Shown here: in pieces, positions 5,529 to 14,091 of the stretch
How the letters are laid out: each line of letters opens with the position of its first letter
How positions within the stretch are numbered: the stretch's first letter is position 1
DNA from: a virus
Strand: one strand, 5' to 3'
Length of the DNA: 33,273 nt
Virus record (IMG/VR): IMGVR_UViG_3300049846_000641
Coordinates: 1 to 33,273 of that record
Notes under the pieces: generated by a model
The model's database searches: none
Told to the model about the DNA's origin: nothing
The model's input: the letters and a program-made list of their open reading frames with translations, nothing else
Program-made: the position numbers and the translations under genes

Positions 5529-6137
5529 TTAGTTGGCAAAAGCATCGCTAAAGTCATCACTAAATTGCTGTGTTATGGCCTCGAATATAATTCTGCAATT
5601 TGCTGGCTTTAGCTTATTAAATAAACATTCCAAAATTGTGATTGATTCATCACCAAAAAAAATCGGGAAGGTGTATGTGAATGCGTTTGGTTCATCGGTT
5701 GTGTATTGTATAACGATTGTAAATTTTGCATCTTGCCCAGCGACAATTTCAGCTTGCGAATAAACATTGACCACATAACCAAACAATAAGGCAACATTCT
5801 CAAAGTCTGATTCAGTTTGCACACCCAGAGATGCAAGCTTGACCATTACATCGCGGCGTCTTTCTTCTAATGTGCCGGTACCACTAAAGCACCCATCAGG
5901 TATACCAAGCGTTCGCTCCCATTCTTCTAGGAAGTATGTGGTTGTTGGAATATCAATCTCATAAGAAAATAAAGCTAACAAGTCAGACACGTCTTTATTG
6001 CTTGCTCCGATTCCCCTTAAAAAGCTACGATAAACAGAGTCTGGTATGTTTTTAGCTTGAAAAAGCTCACCATTTGGCAGGTGGTCTGCCAGAATTTGCG
6101 CTTGATCTTCAACGCTTGGGCTATTAAATAAAATCAT
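5529..6137 (-). CDS. Baseplate wedge protein, Mu gp48 / YmfQ-like (DUF2313)
   Basis: This 202-residue protein has the family pattern: an N-terminal helical part (ADHLPNGELFQA, then a helical region with LEEWERTLGIPDGCF and the ERRRDVMVKLASLG motif), followed by a mixed domain ending in LKPANCRIIFE. In Mu-like tails this protein joins gp47 in the baseplate wedge and connects to the fibre. Its ATG overlaps the stop of the gp47-like gene. Confidence 0.9.
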   Translation of the reverse strand: MILFNSPSVEDQAQILADHLPNGELFQAKNIPDSVYRSFLRGIGASNKDVSDLLALFSYEIDIPTTTYFLEEWERTLGIPDGCFSGTGTLEERRRDVMVKLASLGVQTESDFENVALLFGYVVNVYSQAEIVAGQDAKFTIVIQYTTDEPNAFTYTFPIFFGDESITILECLFNKLKPANCRIIFEAITQQFSDDFSDAFAN

Positions 6138-7438
6138 GGGAATGTCACCGCGCCCAATACAGGATATTCACCAGTGCCACCGCCAATATCACCGCTTGGG
6201 CTTGATAACGTAAAACTCTGAACGCGGCTACCTGTTTGTGGATCGATTGTAGTTTGAATGGCTGCAATATATTGGTTTTCTGTTAATGGCTCGCCAACGA
6301 TTGCAGAATCTAAAAACATAGCTCTTAGTTGCGCCGTGATTGCGTTTTGCATTGATGCAGTGTTAGGGCTTAATGCTGTGAATGTAAAATTAGCTGTGAT
6401 GGGAGTAGGAGCTAAAACAATCACGTCTGCACTTGCCGTATTAGCAGGTTTAATTTCTAAGATTTTATTTTTGACCGCTGTAATTTCTGAGCCATCGGGA
6501 ATTGGGTTATCATCATTCCCCCGGATAAAGTATATGGTAACCTGACCTAAAGCGGGGGTGATCTCGTACACAAAAACGTCTGTGACACCACTAACCAATT
6601 TAGCTTGATAAGTAATTTCGGCTACATTGAAATGCGCTACAGGGTTTTGGACACGATCCAATAGCCGCGCTCTTAGCTCTGTATTGGTCTCAATATCAGT
6701 ACCACCACCGATGGAATTTTGATCGACATAGGCTTGCGTGTTAGCCCCAACGATAGGGGTTGCAAAGGTTAGACGTGCGTTGGCACTTTGGTTTTGATCT
6801 TGCCCGAATCCGTCAGAGGTAACGCTGACAGCCGCAGTTGTAAAGCTTGCCTGCGGCGACCCTGTTGCTGGGCTTGCTGCGCTTGTGGTCATCGTATAGG
6901 TAAACACGGTGTTACTTGTGACTGTGATGGTAAACGTGCCGTTATAAGCGGTCTGTGTTGCCCCTGCAATGGTTACGGATAGTCCGGTGTAAATGCTTTG
7001 CGCGCTTGCAAGTGTGGCCGTTGCTGTTGTGCCTACACTTGTCAGCGTAATGTTGACCGTATTAAGCGATATAGTCACATCCTGATTGACGGTGTATGTC
7101 TGCCCATCCGTTGAACTTAAAACAGTCCCTTGGTTGATTAGCGTTCCTGCCGTGCCAGTGGCCACAACAATACCCGTTGCTGTGGTTGCTGGGTTGCGAA
7201 CAATACCCCAATAACTCGCCCACATTTCCAAGTATTCTTCAGCTGTGATAGGGATGCATTCTTGTGACAAGATTTTCAATTGCTGATAGAAGTCAAAAAC
7301 TCGGTTTGCATTGGCTACCGCTTGCGCACCCATCCAAGATTCTTGAAGGAAAGGGTTAGCATTAGTCGGCAAATAAGCCTGCAAGTCTGCCTTGGCTTTG
7401 GTTTGTAATTCTTGCGGATTAGATGGGATTGTTAGCAT
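6134..7438 (-). CDS. Baseplate J-like protein (Mu gp47 type)
   Basis: The start ATG at 7438 is two bases after the stop of the gp46-like gene and gives the usual N-terminus (MLTIPSNPQELQ). This 434-residue protein is the main wedge protein of the contractile baseplate. Family features include the helical N-terminus, DGFGQDQNQ leading into the conserved GGTDIETNTELRARLLDR region, and a beta-rich C-terminal part. Residues about 128-200 form a Thr/Ser-rich insert (GLSVTIAGATQTAYNGTFT) not present in Mu gp47 and reminiscent of Ig-like adhesion modules in phage tail proteins. Confidence 0.93.
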   Translation of the reverse strand: MLTIPSNPQELQTKAKADLQAYLPTNANPFLQESWMGAQAVANANRVFDFYQQLKILSQECIPITAEEYLEMWASYWGIVRNPATTATGIVVATGTAGTLINQGTVLSSTDGQTYTVNQDVTISLNTVNITLTSVGTTATATLASAQSIYTGLSVTIAGATQTAYNGTFTITVTSNTVFTYTMTTSAASPATGSPQASFTTAAVSVTSDGFGQDQNQSANARLTFATPIVGANTQAYVDQNSIGGGTDIETNTELRARLLDRVQNPVAHFNVAEITYQAKLVSGVTDVFVYEITPALGQVTIYFIRGNDDNPIPDGSEITAVKNKILEIKPANTASADVIVLAPTPITANFTFTALSPNTASMQNAITAQLRAMFLDSAIVGEPLTENQYIAAIQTTIDPQTGSRVQSFTLSSPSGDIGGGTGEYPVLGAVTFP

Positions 7439-7440
7439 AA

Positions 7441-7890
7441 TTATGATCCAGTATTGCCCCATAGTAAGAAGTAACGGGTTTCAGTTATACCGTCAAAGGC
7501 GGTTATCTGTATTCTTGCCGTTAGCGTGTTTCTAGTAATGTCGCGGCTAGTCTCAACATAAAGGCTTTTTGCATAGCCATAATCTATTAGCCACTGCAAA
7601 GCCTGTTGGCAATAAGTCTTTGCTCTGTTAACCGTTTCATTTGTCAAGCGCGCTTGATAAAGCAGCCATAATTTAGAACCTAATTCAACGTCTGCAAATT
7701 GATTGCCAACCCACCCTCTGCGCTTTTGCGGTGTCGCTTCTTCTGTTGCGCTTGCGCGTCTGTCGCTACCGAATAATGAAAGTTGAAGCGCAGTATCAAA
7801 CGAATCTAATTTCTCAAAGTCGCCATCACTCCCTATGCTTAAATCATAGTAACCGTCTGGCTTAGAAAATAGAACGTCTGTGTATGCCAT
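7441..7890 (-). CDS. Baseplate protein, Mu gp46-like (GPW/gp25 role)
   Basis: This 149-residue protein, with DVLFSKPDGYYDLSIGSDGDFEKLDSFDTALQLSLF at the start and a central RRGWVGNQFADVELGSKLWLL, corresponds to phage Mu gp46. It does the job of T4 gp25 in joining wedge to hub and sheath. The ATG overlaps the stop of the gp45-like gene (TAATG). Length and order match the Mu baseplate cluster. Confidence 0.9.
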   Translation of the reverse strand: MAYTDVLFSKPDGYYDLSIGSDGDFEKLDSFDTALQLSLFGSDRRASATEEATPQKRRGWVGNQFADVELGSKLWLLYQARLTNETVNRAKTYCQQALQWLIDYGYAKSLYVETSRDITRNTLTARIQITAFDGITETRYFLLWGNTGS

Positions 7891-8558
7891 TAGTTAGGTA
7901 CCGCCGTATTGCCTGCGCCAGTAGTAACGCCGCCGTGCGTGTGTGTACTACCAACGGCTTTTCCATTGTTTGTTAGCGTTCCTGTCGTTGCTACGTTCCC
8001 TGTCACTGTGTAGTTCCCTGTGTGAACGATATTGCCCGTTATATTCAAGGTTCCTATATTAAAGTTACCTGTTGTTGCTGTCACGCTTAATGCGTTGACT
8101 CCTGTAATTGTAATGTTTTGACTAGATGCATTTAATGAGATTGCTTTTGTTGTAGCGGTTACCGTTTGCAAAGATAAAGAAACATCGTCTGCGGTAACTG
8201 TAATGTTTTTTGATGTTTGAGTGATATGTCTAGGAATCACAACTTCTAAATCACCGTTTTCCTTCAGGTACATGTATGCACCTGAAAGCATATTCTCTAA
8301 AACAGTTTCACCATCTTTTAAGTTGCGCTTGCGTGCCAATGGTGCAAATGGGATTGCTAATCGCGCAGATTCATTGCCTTGCTGATTGAGCATTGCCAAT
8401 AATGACTTTCCTTGTGGTGCGCGTGATGTTAAACCGTAAGGCATTACTAAAGTAATGTCAGCCGTTTTCCCTAAATACGATGCTTGAGCCTGTGGTATTT
8501 CTTCACTGTCGTCTGTGTTGAGTGTTGATAACGCTATCTTGTTTTGGTTTCTATTCAA
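7890..8558 (-). CDS. Baseplate assembly protein V / tail spike tip (Mu gp45 type)
   Basis: This forms the membrane-piercing spike under the hub. An N-terminal OB-type part is followed by a long run of beta repeats (residues about 110-190, T-N-I-T-I rich) as in the triple beta-helix of P2 gpV and Mu gp45. The C-terminus carries GSTHTHGG, the HxH motif that binds iron at the spike apex. A TTG at 8558 is preferred as start since GGAGG lies 8 bases upstream; an ATG at 8582 in the same frame lacks a ribosome binding site. It overlaps the gp44-like gene by 8 bases. Confidence 0.9.
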   Translation of the reverse strand: MNRNQNKIALSTLNTDDSEEIPQAQASYLGKTADITLVMPYGLTSRAPQGKSLLAMLNQQGNESARLAIPFAPLARKRNLKDGETVLENMLSGAYMYLKENGDLEVVIPRHITQTSKNITVTADDVSLSLQTVTATTKAISLNASSQNITITGVNALSVTATTGNFNIGTLNITGNIVHTGNYTVTGNVATTGTLTNNGKAVGSTHTHGGVTTGAGNTAVPN

Positions 8559-9669
8559 AGGTAAAACCTCCACCCGTATCATTGGTACGGCTTTGTGCTA
8601 CTGGCTCACTTACCTGTAATGTATAGGCATCGCGATGCGTCAAACAAAATTGCGTTGTATGGCCATCATACAAATTAATGTTGTGGGTGATTCCTTTAAT
8701 CAACATCATTGCATTGATCTTGCAATCTTCATCAACAACCTGAGCTAATCCGTTAAGCTCATAAGGCTTTAATGTAAGCGGATTCACTACCCCATCAATA
8801 GTGCAGTAATACTCGATTGATCTTGCTTTGCGGATGTTGGATTCCCATTTAGCGCGCTCTAATGTCGTGCTTTGATCGCTTGGGTTTTCAGCAATGATGG
8901 TCATGATGCGGCTTGCTCTGACTTCAGAATCAAACACTTCGCCACTTTGCACGTTAACAACATCCTCTAACGATGGCACACCAAAGTTATTAGCCCCGAC
9001 TAAGTTAGACTGGCTGACTACTACATAGCGACCATAGCGGTTAGACCAATCAAAACTAGCTCGTGATTCAAGCAAATTGTTTTCGCCGTTAATATCATCT
9101 TTTAGATTGATGAATTTAAGCCCAGTATCAACAGGCTGGCCTCGTGTCACTACAATGTCACCATTTCCGTTTGTGGTTACCAACACTTGCTTTTTGCGCG
9201 CATGTTGCTCGATTAGGTCAAAGCAGCTTTGCTGAGCCTCGCAAGAAATAATGTCCTCTTTGCCAAAGTCAGAAACGGTTTCTTCTAATACGATAGGCTG
9301 ACTTAACCCAATAGCATTTTGTGTTTTGTTGATAACATCACTCATTGAAATAGTGGGGTTTAGCTCAACAGCAGCAGCCCCTAGCGTTGAGTCAATAAGG
9401 TCTGCGGTTACATCACGTCCGGCCACCTCAACATTGTGATCACGAGCACTTACATTAGGGTTTAGGTAGTCCACGTATCCGGTCACGATAGGAACCCCAT
9501 CGACTGCCACCTTAACGCTAGAACCAACCTTTATTGGGAACTCACCCGCGTCTGCATCTGTGGCGGTAATGTTGAAGGAACCGCTAAAATCATCAAGCGA
9601 ACGGCTAACAGCGATAGACACAAAGTTTTCAAAAGGCTGACCATCAACTTCCATGTAAACCGTGGTCAT
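8551..9669 (-). CDS. Baseplate hub protein, Mu gp44 / P2 gpD-like
   Basis: This 372-residue hub protein has the late-control D / gp44 fold. Its N-terminal beta domain begins TTVYMEVDGQPFENF, has SRSLDDFSGSF, and contains VPIVTGYVDYLNPNVSARDHNVEVAGRDVTADLIDST. A central domain and a C-terminal region with THRDAY complete it. It forms the trimeric hub that carries the gp45 spike. The ATG overlaps the TGA of the gp43-like gene. Confidence 0.92.
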   Translation of the reverse strand: MTTVYMEVDGQPFENFVSIAVSRSLDDFSGSFNITATDADAGEFPIKVGSSVKVAVDGVPIVTGYVDYLNPNVSARDHNVEVAGRDVTADLIDSTLGAAAVELNPTISMSDVINKTQNAIGLSQPIVLEETVSDFGKEDIISCEAQQSCFDLIEQHARKKQVLVTTNGNGDIVVTRGQPVDTGLKFINLKDDINGENNLLESRASFDWSNRYGRYVVVSQSNLVGANNFGVPSLEDVVNVQSGEVFDSEVRASRIMTIIAENPSDQSTTLERAKWESNIRKARSIEYYCTIDGVVNPLTLKPYELNGLAQVVDEDCKINAMMLIKGITHNINLYDGHTTQFCLTHRDAYTLQVSEPVAQSRTNDTGGGFTFE

Positions 9670-10889
9670 TGCGTTAAGACCTCTACATCACCAACCATAC
9701 TTTCAAGGTTGTTGCTTTTTGGCCGGTTAAGGTCGATCAATGTACTAAATGTTTCATCATAATCGGTCTGTTCTTTTTCGGCATAGTAGCTATAGGCCAA
9801 CACTTGCAAAGGCATTCTGCGAGTTTCAACAGTCACCACATCTGCCGCAGTTAGCTTTTCTTGCTCCAAGAATGCGATAACAGACGTGCGAATGTTAGAC
9901 AATTCAAGTAATACCGAAGGGTCAAGATCATAGCCTTGCAGCTTGGTAAACTCTGTATTTAGTTGGTTTTGCACTTGCTCAATAGCGTCAACTGTTGTGT
10001 ATTCAATTTGGCAAGCCGCTTGATAGGCATAGGCAAGGTTTACCGATTGAACCGTATTTCTAATTAAAGCCGTGTTTGTGTTTGTCTCTACACGCTGCAC
10101 AGTGGTCGGTTGATAGAATTGCGCGTCATCTTCAAAACCAAAAAACCTGCTATACACATCATAAAGAGTTTCAGGCGCATCAAATAACCCCTCAACATTG
10201 CCCATGATCTCAAAGAAGTCATCGGCTAAGTTTTGCGGTACAGGGATAAGCGAAGTAATGTTACTTCTAAAAGTAGTGATCAGATTGTTAAATGGGCTTA
10301 CCGCGCTTTGCACTTGCGAGAATGTGTTAACAATGCTTTGTGTTGTATCTGTAAAAGTGTCAAATAATCCGACCGCTGACTCATAGCTTAAAGGGCTAAT
10401 AGCGTTAAACGTATTAACAAAGCTTGTCTTTGCAGAATCAACAAAACCACTAATGCGCTGGCTAATAGACGATAGGGAGTTGGTGACTAGGCTAGGGTTA
10501 GTCTTAGCAAAGTTATAATCAAACTCCATTGTGATAGTGGCTTTACCTAAAGCCGCCATTGATTCGTCTAACGTATATGGGCGGGCTGTCACCTCAAAGC
10601 TTGACTCAAAGAAAGGGTGGCTAAGTGTGCCGTTCCCCGCTGTCTCTAACGCTTTTAAAAGTTCATCGCGTTTCTGAAAATAAGAACGCGGATCATTAGC
10701 ATTTGCGCCGGTTATGATAGCGGTTAGCTTGAAGTTGCGAGGTTTAAAACCTAAGTCCTCAACGCTCTGTTTGTCAGAATTAACGTATTCATGCAAAACC
10801 TGCTTTCTTCCGCCAGAAGTAGTAGCAGATACAACCAAAAAAGAAGCACCCCTAAAACTACCACTATTTAGCTGATCTAGAATTGACAC
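9666..10889 (-). CDS. Mu gp43 / DNA circularization N-terminal family tail protein
   Basis: This 407-residue protein begins with the family's N-terminal domain (SGSFRGASFLVVSATTSGGRK, then FKLTAIITG), in the place of Mu gpN, a tail or baseplate protein that helps link tube and hub. The annotated family name 'DNA circularization' is historical. The start is GTG 10889 with a strong GAGGAGG. In front of it lies an antisense HNH gene, and beyond that a second, diverged copy of its first 28 or so codons (11463-11549). The present gene is complete, and its own ribosome binding site replaces coupling to the tape measure gene. Confidence 0.9.
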   Translation of the reverse strand: MSILDQLNSGSFRGASFLVVSATTSGGRKQVLHEYVNSDKQSVEDLGFKPRNFKLTAIITGANANDPRSYFQKRDELLKALETAGNGTLSHPFFESSFEVTARPYTLDESMAALGKATITMEFDYNFAKTNPSLVTNSLSSISQRISGFVDSAKTSFVNTFNAISPLSYESAVGLFDTFTDTTQSIVNTFSQVQSAVSPFNNLITTFRSNITSLIPVPQNLADDFFEIMGNVEGLFDAPETLYDVYSRFFGFEDDAQFYQPTTVQRVETNTNTALIRNTVQSVNLAYAYQAACQIEYTTVDAIEQVQNQLNTEFTKLQGYDLDPSVLLELSNIRTSVIAFLEQEKLTAADVVTVETRRMPLQVLAYSYYAEKEQTDYDETFSTLIDLNRPKSNNLESMVGDVEVLTQ

Positions 10890-10943
10890 ATTAACCTCCT
10901 CGTGTTAGTTTGATGCAAACACGAAAATTTAAAGGATGCGTAT

Positions 10944-11462
10944 ATGCTAAATAAGGAATATCTAAATGAGTGCTTTGATGCTGATTTTGAGGCTGGAACA
11001 TTAACATGGAAAAAAAGACCTCTTAATCATTTCAAAAACAAAAATGCGTTTAATGTTTTTAATGCTCAACAAGCTGGAAAAACTGTTAATACAATTGCAA
11101 GGTTTTATAAGACTGTTGGCATAAATTACAAAAGATATCAACAGCATACCATATTGTTTATAATGTATCATGGATATAAACCATTTCAAATAGACCACAT
11201 TGATGGTAATAAACTAAATAACTCAATATCAAATTTGCGAGAATGCACATCGTCACAAAATAACATGAACTCAAGCTTACAAAAAAACTCAACAACCAAG
11301 CTCAAAGGAGTCTCCTTCAATAAGAGAAAAAATAAGTTTGAGGCTTCTATAATGGCAAATTATGTTAAATACAGGCTTGGGCTTTTTGATACGGCAGAGG
11401 ATGCAAAGCGTGCCTATAATGCTGCGGCAAATAAATTGCACGGATGCTTTGCCAAGATTTAG
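10944..11462 (+). CDS. HNH/AP2 homing-type endonuclease, antisense insert (172 aa)
   Basis: The ATG at 10944 follows AAAGGA (10931-10936). An HNH_3 core at about residues 83-106 (IDHIDGNKLNNSISNLRE) is followed by SSQNNMN and a complete AP2 domain from about 118 (LKGVSFNKRKNKF...LGLFDTAEDAKRAYNAAA). It is the only gene on the plus strand within the leftward tail operon. It lies between the broken 5' copy and the intact copy of the gp43-like gene, the usual place of an invading endonuclease gene. It is flanked by its probable target sequence. Confidence 0.93.
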   Translation: MLNKEYLNECFDADFEAGTLTWKKRPLNHFKNKNAFNVFNAQQAGKTVNTIARFYKTVGINYKRYQQHTILFIMYHGYKPFQIDHIDGNKLNNSISNLRECTSSQNNMNSSLQKNSTTKLKGVSFNKRKNKFEASIMANYVKYRLGLFDTAEDAKRAYNAAANKLHGCFAKI

Positions 11463-11549
11463 TTTTCGACCACCGCTAGTGGTTGCACTAGTGACCAAGA
11501 ATTTAGCGCCTCGAAAACTTCCTTCGTTAAGTTGGTCTAATAGCGCCAT
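11463..11549 (-). pseudogene. Broken 5' end of a second gp43-like gene (about 28 codons)
   Basis: From ATG 11549, coupled to the tape measure stop (TAATG), the first residues MALLDQLNEGSFRGAKFLV are nearly the same as the N-terminus of the intact gp43-like protein (MSILDQLNSGSFRGASFLV). The homology ends at GGRK, exactly where the HNH gene begins. The two DNA copies differ at many third positions, so this is not a recent copy. It is either an old insertion scar or a mosaic of two alleles. Confidence 0.85.
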
Positions 11550-13066
11550 TACTTACCACCCGCCATATTCTTGCCAGTGTTTCCGGTTGCGTTTGTGCTT
11601 ACAACTTTCCCGTCTTGATCAACCTTGATATTTACATCAACACCTTTCTGCTTTTCAAGTGTCTTGATAAGCATCATCAATGGCGCTGTCATTGGGTTTG
11701 TCATTAGTGGATTAGATGCATTTTCCTTTATTGTAGAGCCAATACCTACCCCTTCTCGCTCTGATTTTGCTGCACCTGTAAGCATATTAGTTGCAAAGTC
11801 TAAAGTGTTTTTAATGAAGTCTGTTGAATCAAGAACACTGGTAATGTAGTCGCTTAGCGCAGTCTTAAATCCTTGCCATTTTTTTGACGTAGTATCCGTT
11901 CTAATTCTTGCAGCCTCAGCCGCTGCACCTGCACCATTAAGCTGTGCATTGTAAACTGTGAGAAACTCATCTTGCTTGTTGTTAAATTCAATCATAGCGC
12001 GTGAGTATTCACCGAATAACTCAGTAGTTACCTTTTGGCGCCTCTCTATATCTTTAATGCCTTGTACCTTCTGATAAAGGCCAGCGAGTTTTTGTATTGT
12101 TTGTTCGCCTGTTAATCCCTCAAATGACATACCTTTTGTTAATGGGCTTTGGCGTATGTTTTCAGTAATCCGCTTGACCGCTGTACCAGCTTCCGCCCCT
12201 GTGAACGTGCCGCCCAAAACAGATAGCATAGCCGTTTGCGCTTCAGGCGATAGCCCAATTGCAGAAGCCGATCCACCAATGTTATACATGCCAGAAACCA
12301 TTTTAGAAATGGGAGTTCTGCCAGCCGCTTCAGCCGCCGCCAAGTTGTCAGCAATTCTTTTTGCGCTATCAGCAGCAAGGTTATTAGATGCAAGGATAAG
12401 TGCCGTTGCGTCTGCTGCCTCCGCAGGATCAATGCCCGAAGCTGATGCAAGCTGCGCAATACTCACCCCAACATCTGCAAGCATTTTTTCTTTGCCTTTA
12501 GCCATCAATTCAGGGATTGCGCTTGCAGTAACCCTAAACATGTCGATCATTGCTACGCCAGTTTGTCCTAGTTTAGCCCCCGACTGGAATGCCTGATCGC
12601 GCAAATACTCTAAGCTTTCGCCTGTGATTCTGTTTTGTGCGGATAAAGCGGCCAAAGCGTCCTCGGTCTCGAATACCGTGCGCGCTGTGTTTTGGGCTCC
12701 TTGGTAGGCCATATAACCAGCAGCAGCAGTCGGCAAGAACCTGCCAGCCATTGAAGCCATGCCCATACCGCTAACACCTGTGGGCGCAGCACCACCACCA
12801 CCGCGCGTTGTAAAAGCAACCCCTTTGCCTGACTGCCTTTGCAGCGATTCCATCCGCTGTTGTACCTTTAACAGCTCGCTTTCAAACTTCTTTGCTGCGC
12901 TTATTTGTTTTGTGAATAGTTGCTGCTGAGCATTTGCTGATTGCTTAAAAACAACATTCATCTTTGACATTTTTTTATTGATGCGCTCAAAAGCCTCCTC
13001 TACCTTTTTAGCGACAGAGGTGAATTGATCAGTAGCCTTAATGTTGTAACTAACTGTAAAGCTCAA
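11549..13066 (-). CDS. Tail tape measure protein (505 aa)
   Basis: A TTG start at 13066, three bases after the chaperone extension stop, has AAAGGA upstream. The N-terminal part (1-75) is a coiled coil with many Lys and Gln. A glycine-rich linker (about 88-120) with a hydrophobic stretch follows. The middle is the PhageMin_Tail region with Ala-rich helices (DALAALSAQNRITGE; GGTFTGAEAGTAVKRI; ELFGEYSRAMIEF). At about 0.15 nm per residue this protein would fit a tail of roughly 75 nm. It lies at the standard place between chaperone and gp43. Confidence 0.95.
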   Translation of the reverse strand: MSFTVSYNIKATDQFTSVAKKVEEAFERINKKMSKMNVVFKQSANAQQQLFTKQISAAKKFESELLKVQQRMESLQRQSGKGVAFTTRGGGGAAPTGVSGMGMASMAGRFLPTAAAGYMAYQGAQNTARTVFETEDALAALSAQNRITGESLEYLRDQAFQSGAKLGQTGVAMIDMFRVTASAIPELMAKGKEKMLADVGVSIAQLASASGIDPAEAADATALILASNNLAADSAKRIADNLAAAEAAGRTPISKMVSGMYNIGGSASAIGLSPEAQTAMLSVLGGTFTGAEAGTAVKRITENIRQSPLTKGMSFEGLTGEQTIQKLAGLYQKVQGIKDIERRQKVTTELFGEYSRAMIEFNNKQDEFLTVYNAQLNGAGAAAEAARIRTDTTSKKWQGFKTALSDYITSVLDSTDFIKNTLDFATNMLTGAAKSEREGVGIGSTIKENASNPLMTNPMTAPLMMLIKTLEKQKGVDVNIKVDQDGKVVSTNATGNTGKNMAGGK

Positions 13067-13240
13067 TTACTTTTCCTTTGCTAGTTCGCAAATAATGTTA
13101 TTGATCTTGATGGCTTCATCAACTGGCAAGCCTTCTAAGTATTCCAAAGTAACAGCCCCATTGCTATGCATTGCAGCCTTTAAAAATACTTCGGTTAGCT
13201 CGCTACTAGTTCGCGGTATACCGAAGCAATGATAAAATTT
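13067..13240 (-). other. -1 frameshift extension of the tail assembly chaperone
   Basis: After the heptamer AAATTTT (13234-13240 on the minus strand), the -1 frame stays open for 55 codons to TAA at 13067-13069. It ends in EYLEGLPVDEAIKINNII followed by CELAKEK. A shift after codon 140 gives a 195-residue fusion in place of the 152-residue short form. This is the E/E' arrangement of P2-type and Mu-type chaperones. There is no start codon of its own with a ribosome binding site at the head of the extension. Confidence 0.88.
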
Positions 13241-13653
13241 GCCATATACAACCCAAAAAGTTTTGTACCGTCCTCAATGCTTATTTCATCAAATAAGGCG
13301 GTAGTCATTTTGTATTCGCCTTCAATCTGACAAAGAGTGTCTGTAGTCATTAACTTTCTAAATTCATCAAAAGCCTCTGTAAAGCTAACCTTTTCAGACT
13401 TGCGAAACAGGCTAAGAATCCATTGCGCTAAGTCATCTATACTTGGGGCTTGCGCATCACCTTTAGACTCTTTTGCTGGCTTTGACGTATCCGCTTCTTC
13501 TTTTTGAGCAATAGAAAACATTTCATCTAGCTTTAATGCTTGGGCTCGATGCTTGTTTGTTGGGGCTCTTAATACTAAAAGCTGACCATCAAGCATTTGA
13601 CCGCCAGCCGGTACTTTTAAAGGGCTTGATAGCCCGAATTGAAAATCTGCCAT
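13195..13653 (-). CDS. Tail assembly chaperone (gpE/gp41-like), short form
   Basis: This 152-residue protein binds the tape measure protein during tube assembly. It has an N-terminal beta part (FGLSSPLKVPAGGQMLDGQLLVLRAPTNKH) followed by helices, and contains a low-complexity acidic linker at about 50-70. It sits between tube and tape measure genes. A slippery heptamer at codons 139-140 allows production of a longer form (see 13067-13240). Confidence 0.92.
   Translation of the reverse strand: MADFQFGLSSPLKVPAGGQMLDGQLLVLRAPTNKHRAQALKLDEMFSIAQKEEADTSKPAKESKGDAQAPSIDDLAQWILSLFRKSEKVSFTEAFDEFRKLMTTDTLCQIEGEYKMTTALFDEISIEDGTKLFGLYMANFIIASVYRELVAS
13234..13240 (-). promoter_or_regulatory. Slippery heptamer A AAT TTT for -1 frameshift
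   Basis: On the minus strand the sequence is A AAT TTT in the zero frame, an exact X XXY YYZ motif in which both tRNAs can re-pair one base back. It lies within the short overlap where the -1 frame is open (from about 13257 down to the zero-frame stop at 13195). Confidence 0.85.
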
Positions 13654-13677
13654 AGTGTGCCTCTTATGGTGTTATTG

Positions 13678-14076
13678 TTAAATTGTTGGAGCGTTGCCCT
13701 TCATTTCTACAGGGATAGTGCCATCGGATGATAGCTTGCCAGTGTAGTTATTGGTCAAAGCCGCCTCGGTGTAGGTGCGAGTCAGGTTTTTACCATCGTG
13801 GGTAATACCTGTTAACACCACCACATTCTGGTTCAAGTTTGCTTTGATACTGCGGATAAAGTTTAAATTATCAACAGTCGAACGCATCTCGAACTTGATC
13901 ATGCCAATGTTTGTTTCAACATTATTTGAATAAACAGTTGACAAGATGCCGTTTCCAGCACTTTGAACCATTAATTCTTGTTCGCCAAAACCTTCATCAA
14001 ACTCTACAGAGTTGGGAACGATGTTAATTGTGTCGCCGTTGATGCTGATACTAGGATCGGAAAGCTGCACAGCCAT
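13678..14076 (-). CDS. Tail tube protein (132 aa)
   Basis: This 132-residue, beta-rich protein (SDPSISINGDTINIVPNSVEFDEGFGE; VETNIGMIKFEMRSTVDNLNFI) forms the inner tube of the contractile tail, like Mu gpM. It is followed by the chaperone as in all relatives. Normally the tube gene lies directly after the sheath gene; here an HNH gene separates them. The ATG is at 14076 behind AAGGAGAATCTT. Confidence 0.92.
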   Translation of the reverse strand: MAVQLSDPSISINGDTINIVPNSVEFDEGFGEQELMVQSAGNGILSTVYSNNVETNIGMIKFEMRSTVDNLNFIRSIKANLNQNVVVLTGITHDGKNLTRTYTEAALTNNYTGKLSSDGTIPVEMKGNAPTI

Positions 14077-14091
14077 AAGATTCTCCTTACT

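Noticed and set aside
10944-11462. Group I intron carrying the HNH gene
   Set aside because: The endonuclease gene is antisense to the tail operon and is flanked by duplicated gene starts rather than by two exons of one gene; no intron core was seen.
12156-12596. 146-codon plus-strand open frame inside the tape measure gene
   Set aside because: It is a shadow of the Ala-rich tape measure code, with no ribosome binding site and no domain.
13195-13653. Frameshift error in the chaperone gene
   Set aside because: The slippery heptamer in the right frame and the known two-form chaperone arrangement make programmed shifting more likely than a sequencing error.
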